Below, one piece after another: positions 7,218 to 9,771 of a stretch of DNA of 9,771 nucleotides (its first letter is position 1; every line of letters begins with the position of its first letter). The stretch comes from Psychrobacter sp. UBA6766. GTDB lineage: Bacteria > Pseudomonadota > Gammaproteobacteria > Pseudomonadales > Moraxellaceae. The stretch is from contig NZ_DKGQ01000003.1 in NCBI RefSeq assembly GCF_002453355.1, positions 1 to 9,771 of the forward strand, read 5' to 3'. The notes under the pieces are model-generated. The model had not been told where the DNA came from. It worked only from the letters and a program-made list of their open reading frames with translations, and searched no databases. The position numbers and the translations under genes were made by a program.

Positions 7218-7407
7218 GCTACACATTCCTTTGTTTCTAAAAAACTTATTTTCTGGCGAATAAGCGTGTTGGCTGCCTCTCGAAATCATTGACACGTTTT
7301 AAAAGCGATTGAGAATTCGTATTAAAAAATCTAATGCTTCTATCACAATTATCTCGTTCCATCTCATTGTCGGTAGCACCAAATCTAACACTTACTAACA
7401 TTAACTT

Positions 7408-7436
7408 AATATATGTTGCTGAAAAGCGACAGTCAA
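7408..7436 (-). promoter_or_regulatory. Sigma-70 promoter for the five-gene cluster
   Basis: On the minus strand TTGACT (bases 7436-7431) and TATATT (7413-7408) are separated by exactly 17 bp, each matching the sigma-70 consensus at five of six positions. Transcription would start near 7401 and give a leader of about 185 nt before the deacetylase start at 7217. This is the best promoter-like sequence I found in the spacer. Confidence 0.6.
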
Positions 7437-7439
7437 ACG

Positions 7440-7462
7440 TTATAAATTAATAGCAATTATAA
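7440..7462. promoter_or_regulatory. TTATAA-N11-TTATAA dyad beside the promoter
   Basis: Two TTATAA arms separated by 11 bp form a 23-bp symmetrical site beginning 4 bp upstream of the proposed -35 box, roughly -39 to -61 from the predicted start. That is where an activator such as a LysR-type protein would bind. The surroundings are very AT-rich, so chance is a real possibility. Confidence 0.3.
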
Positions 7463-7540
7463 GTACAGCTAATATCTAATAAATAAATATTTGTTAAGTT
7501 TATTCAAGAAATCAAATTGAAATCACTCTTATAGCAAGAA

Positions 7541-7555
7541 TTGTCAAGAAGACAA
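7541..7555. promoter_or_regulatory. Second LysR-type dyad candidate
   Basis: TTGTCAAGAAGACAA has perfect 5-bp arms around a 5-bp centre, the same geometry (TTG-N9-CAA, with internal T-N11-A) as the dyad before the LysR gene at 1241-1255. It lies about 140-155 bp upstream of the predicted start of the five-gene cluster. Shared recognition by the same regulator is inferred. Confidence 0.3.
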
Positions 7556-7812
7556 CTACAATAAAAAAATCAGTGAGGAATAATTGCAGAATAAATAACG
7601 CGTAGGAGATACGGTAATTTGTTATAGACGGTGCTAAATAAGATAAATACTTTGAATACATACACTAGACTGATACAAATTTTGCTTGCTGTGCCGACGA
7701 TACGCTATCGATAAAAATATGATAAGTTAGTTGATCTACAGTGTCCAAAGTCAAAAACCTTACGCTAAGAGATCGTCAGATACGTCAATGAAAGTTCGTT
7801 TAAAAATAAAGC

Positions 7813-8577
7813 CTACAGCTCGCCTGCAAACTGATAACGATCTCCTGCATGCCACATTTTGACAAAGGTCAGTACTTGCCCTGCTGAATACGTCCGACGG
7901 CGCAGTACCAATGTCGGTGACTGCACAGGAATTTGTAAAGCCTTAGCAATCTCTTCAGGAGCCGCTAAGGCGCGAATAATATAGCTACCACGCTCAAGTG
8001 GGCTCTTGGCAATGAGATAGTCACTGGTGTTTACCACATTAAAATCCTGCTCAATAAAATCTGGTACTTTTGTCGCATCCACCCAACGTTCTTCAAACTG
8101 AATCGGCTGACCATCAGCGAAATGAATGATTTTTACTTCATATAAAACAGCTGCTTCATTGCTATCAGTAGTGCTAATATCGTCCTTTAAATTAGAAGCC
8201 ACAACTTCTTCGTCAATATTAAACTTGTCTCGCATTTCATCGTCTAGCATGCCTGCAGTAATAGTACGTTTACTCACAACATAAGCTTGATAATTGCGAT
8301 TGGCTGATTTTAAATCTTGGGCTATGTTGCGCACTTCTACAAAGGTATGATTGAACTGCTGCTGAGCAACAAACGTCCCTGATCCTTGTCGACGTTCTAA
8401 TACCCGCTCCTCGCTCAATTCTTTTAAGGCACGGTTTACGGTCATTCGTGACACACCAAACTCTTTTGCCAATGCCATTTCAGTGGAGATGGCTTCACCT
8501 GCCTGCCATTTACCCGAATGGATATTATCCAATATGGCGCTTTTAATCCGCTGATATGCTGGAACTGCTTTCGTCAT
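7813..8577 (-). CDS. hutC: Histidine-utilisation repressor HutC (GntR/HutC family)
   Basis: A GntR-family repressor of the HutC subfamily. From the chosen start it has 254 residues, usual for HutC: a winged helix (about 5-73) with ISTEMALAKEFGVSRMTVNR and RRQGSGTFVA, then a UTRA ligand-binding domain (about 90-245) with FEERWVDATKVPDF and a conserved RRRTYSAG-type end. HutC represses the hut operons and is released by urocanate. I chose the Met at 8577 because AAAGGTG lies 9 nt upstream; Mets at 8598 and 8604 are in frame but have poorer ribosome-binding sites, so up to nine extra residues are possible. The gene diverges from hutU across a 270-bp spacer carrying a perfect palindrome, the classic arrangement for shared repression and autoregulation. 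The HutC call rests on subfamily plus neighbour; other UTRA regulators look similar. Confidence 0.92.
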   Translation of the reverse strand: MTKAVPAYQRIKSAILDNIHSGKWQAGEAISTEMALAKEFGVSRMTVNRALKELSEERVLERRQGSGTFVAQQQFNHTFVEVRNIAQDLKSANRNYQAYVVSKRTITAGMLDDEMRDKFNIDEEVVASNLKDDISTTDSNEAAVLYEVKIIHFADGQPIQFEERWVDATKVPDFIEQDFNVVNTSDYLIAKSPLERGSYIIRALAAPEEIAKALQIPVQSPTLVLRRRTYSAGQVLTFVKMWHAGDRYQFAGEL

Positions 8578-8647
8578 GTCACGCTTCACCTTTGTCATGC
8601 TCATCTTTAAATGCTGACTGCAAACTGTGCAAGTGCTGACATAATAT

Positions 8648-8672
8648 CATGACCATTATCATAATCACCATG
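8648..8672. promoter_or_regulatory. 25-bp imperfect palindrome upstream of hutC
   Basis: CATG and ATTAT arms mirror ATAAT and CATG around a central C at 8660, with three unpaired bases on each side between the arm blocks. It lies 71 bp before the chosen hutC start, close to possible -10 sequences on the minus strand (TATGAT, GATAAT). It could be an operator or only a consequence of CAT-rich repetition. Confidence 0.25.
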
Positions 8673-8757
8673 AGCACAGCCTTTTGAGCAAGACAACCTT
8701 ATAATTAATTTGGCTGCTAATAAAAAATGCTTGCATGAAAAAACTATCTTTGATAAT

Positions 8758-8769
8758 TTGTATATACAA
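8758..8769. promoter_or_regulatory. Probable HutC operator
   Basis: TTGTATATACAA is a perfect 12-bp palindrome in the hutC-hutU spacer. Its core matches the TGTATATACA type of site bound by HutC in pseudomonads (from established knowledge, not checked here). It overlaps the proposed hutU -35 box (TATACA, 8763-8768), so bound repressor would block RNA polymerase. Confidence 0.7.
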
Positions 8770-8791
8770 CTTATTGGCCACTTCAAATAAT
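8763..8791 (+). promoter_or_regulatory. Possible hutU promoter
   Basis: TATACA at 8763-8768 (four of six matches to the -35 consensus) and AATAAT at 8786-8791 (five of six to the -10) are 17 bp apart. The start would fall near 8798, about 50 nt before the hutU ATG. The -35 half lies inside the operator palindrome, which fits repression but weakens independent recognition. Confidence 0.35.
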
Positions 8792-8817
8792 GCCGCCGAA
8801 AAACGACGATTGGCAAA

Positions 8818-8827
8818 CTATATACAG
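8818..8827. promoter_or_regulatory. Secondary HutC-like half-palindrome
   Basis: CTATATACAG shares the TATATACA core with the main palindrome and has only one mismatched pair in its dyad. Its centre is 59 bp downstream of the main site, in the hutU leader just before the ribosome-binding site. A second, weaker HutC contact is possible. Confidence 0.3.
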
Positions 8828-8847
8828 ATAATCAAAAGGATGGGATC

Positions 8848-9771
8848 ATGACTAGCGTTAATGGAATGAGTAAAAATGCATCAAACAATAATAATGAATT
8901 TACGCGTCGTGACGAGAGTCGTAATATCGCGGCGCCGACGGGCAGTAAGCTAAATTGTAAAAGCTGGCTAACCGAAGCCCCTTATCGCATGATTCAAAAC
9001 AATCTTCATCCTGATGTGGCTGAAAATCCAAAGAGCTTGGTCGTCTATGGTGGTATCGGACGTGCCGCCCGCAACTGGGAAAGCTACGATCAAATCCTAG
9101 CATCACTCAAAGAACTAGAAGACGATGAGACTCTACTCGTACAGTCAGGCAAACCGGTTGGCGTTTTTCAAACTCATGAAAATGCGCCGCGCGTATTGAT
9201 TGCCAACTCCAACCTAGTGCCACGCTGGGCAACGTGGGAGCATTTTAATGAGCTTGATCGCAAAGACTTATTTATGTATGGGCAAATGACGGCTGGCAGC
9301 TGGATTTATATCGGTACCCAAGGCATTGTGCAAGGCACGTATGAGACCTTTGTCGAAGCAGGTCGCCAGCATTATGATGGTAGCTGGGCAGGACGGTGGA
9401 TTTTGACCGCCGGTCTAGGTGGTATGGGCGGCGCGCAGCCATTGGCTGCGACCTTTGCTGGGGCGACGTCTTTAAATATCGAGTGCCAGCAATCAAGTAT
9501 TGATTTTCGTTTGCGTACTGGCTACGTCGATAAACAAGCTGACAATTTAGACCATGCTTATGAGCTCATCAAACAACATACTGCGGCAGGTGAAGCGGTT
9601 TCTATCGCTCTACTCGGTAACGCTGCGGACATCTTGCCCGAGATAGTTAAGCGCGCCAAAGCTGGTGAAATCAAACCTGATTTAGTGACCGATCAGACCT
9701 CGGCGCACGACTTAATCAATGGCTATTTACCAAGCGGCTGGACCGTTGAAGAATGGAAGGCCGCTCAAGAA
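8848..9771 (+). CDS. hutU: Urocanate hydratase HutU (5' part, cut by window end)
   Basis: The first 308 residues of urocanase (typically about 555-560); the frame stays open to the window edge. Urocanase is a cytosolic NAD-dependent enzyme converting urocanate to imidazolone propionate, the second step of histidine degradation. Signature blocks are KSWLTEAPYRMIQNNLHP (38-55), VVYGGIGRAARNWESYD (65-81), the NAD-binding GLGGMGGAQP (189-198), SLNIECQQSSIDFRLRTGY (208-226) and TDQTSAHDLINGYLP (281-295). ATG at 8848 follows AAAAGGA by 7 nt. The N-terminus has about 15 extra Asn/Ser-rich residues before the conserved region compared with the Pseudomonas protein; Met7 at 8866 is an alternative start. 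GC content looks higher than in the five-gene cluster. It diverges from hutC and is presumably repressed by it; remaining hut genes would lie to the right, outside the window. Confidence 0.97.
   Translation, partial: MTSVNGMSKNASNNNNEFTRRDESRNIAAPTGSKLNCKSWLTEAPYRMIQNNLHPDVAENPKSLVVYGGIGRAARNWESYDQILASLKELEDDETLLVQSGKPVGVFQTHENAPRVLIANSNLVPRWATWEHFNELDRKDLFMYGQMTAGSWIYIGTQGIVQGTYETFVEAGRQHYDGSWAGRWILTAGLGGMGGAQPLAATFAGATSLNIECQQSSIDFRLRTGYVDKQADNLDHAYELIKQHTAAGEAVSIALLGNAADILPEIVKRAKAGEIKPDLVTDQTSAHDLINGYLPSGWTVEEWKAAQE

Larger units (their letters stand above)
7218..7812. other. 595-bp AT-rich spacer, no gene
   Basis: No open frame here has a start with ribosome-binding site and a recognisable product, and I see no tRNA or rRNA. 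The left part is the leader of the deacetylase cluster, about 185 nt from the proposed promoter. The right part, nearer hutC, contains a CGATA/TATCG hairpin (7698-7710) and a weak CTTA/TAAG stem followed on the minus strand by TTTTT (7759-7769), too short to call a hutC terminator. An eight-base direct repeat, AAATCTAA, occurs at 7327-7334 and 7381-7388. Confidence 0.6.

Noticed and set aside
7741..7791. Short GTG-started frame reading VSKVKNLTLRDRQIRQ
   Set aside because: Only 16 codons, no ribosome-binding site and no identifiable family; noted because its composition looks protein-like.
7218..7812. CRISPR array, tRNA or insertion sequence in the long spacer
   Set aside because: No regularly spaced repeats, no cloverleaf, no transposase frame and no terminal inverted repeats seen.
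8607..8816. 69-codon minus-strand open frame in the hutC-hutU spacer
   Set aside because: It spans the operator and promoter region, has no ribosome-binding site and no recognisable domain; best explained as chance.
8900..9496. Minus-strand frames opposite hutU
   Set aside because: The opposite strand encodes conserved urocanase motifs throughout; these are mirror frames.

Overview
The window looks like chromosomal DNA of a gamma-proteobacterium of the Moraxellaceae, most likely a Psychrobacter-like organism. This is an inference from moderate-to-low GC, AT-rich intergenic DNA and the style of the hut genes; no 16S or other marker is present. Two units lie back to back: a minus-strand five-gene cluster with a LysR regulator gene beyond its end, and the divergent hutC/hutU start of a histidine-utilisation locus at the right edge.

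Layout from left to right. Positions 1-287 hold no intact gene, but one frame reads like a decayed protein end. Positions 288-1211 (minus) encode a LysR-type regulator. Positions 1212-1584 are a spacer with a strong hairpin and a LysR-type palindrome. From 7217 down to 1585 (minus), in transcription order, come an acetylpolyamine amidohydrolase/HDAC-family deacetylase, a YkvI-type membrane transporter, a DadA-like FAD amino-acid/amine oxidoreductase, a RidA-family imine deaminase and a ThDP-dependent acetolactate-synthase-like enzyme. Positions 7218-7812 are a non-coding spacer carrying a good promoter for this cluster. Positions 7813-8577 (minus) encode the GntR-family repressor HutC. From 8848 (plus), urocanase (hutU) begins and runs off the window. 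The hutC-hutU spacer contains a perfect TTGTATATACAA palindrome, a probable HutC operator.

The five-gene cluster reads as a small catabolic pathway of unknown substrate: uptake (YkvI), removal of an acyl group (deacetylase), oxidation of the freed amine or amino acid to an imine (FAD enzyme), hydrolysis of the imine to a keto compound (RidA), and decarboxylation or carboligation of that 2-oxo compound (ThDP enzyme), with LysR as candidate regulator. Each family assignment is well supported by motifs; the joined-up pathway is inference and is the most interesting item here.
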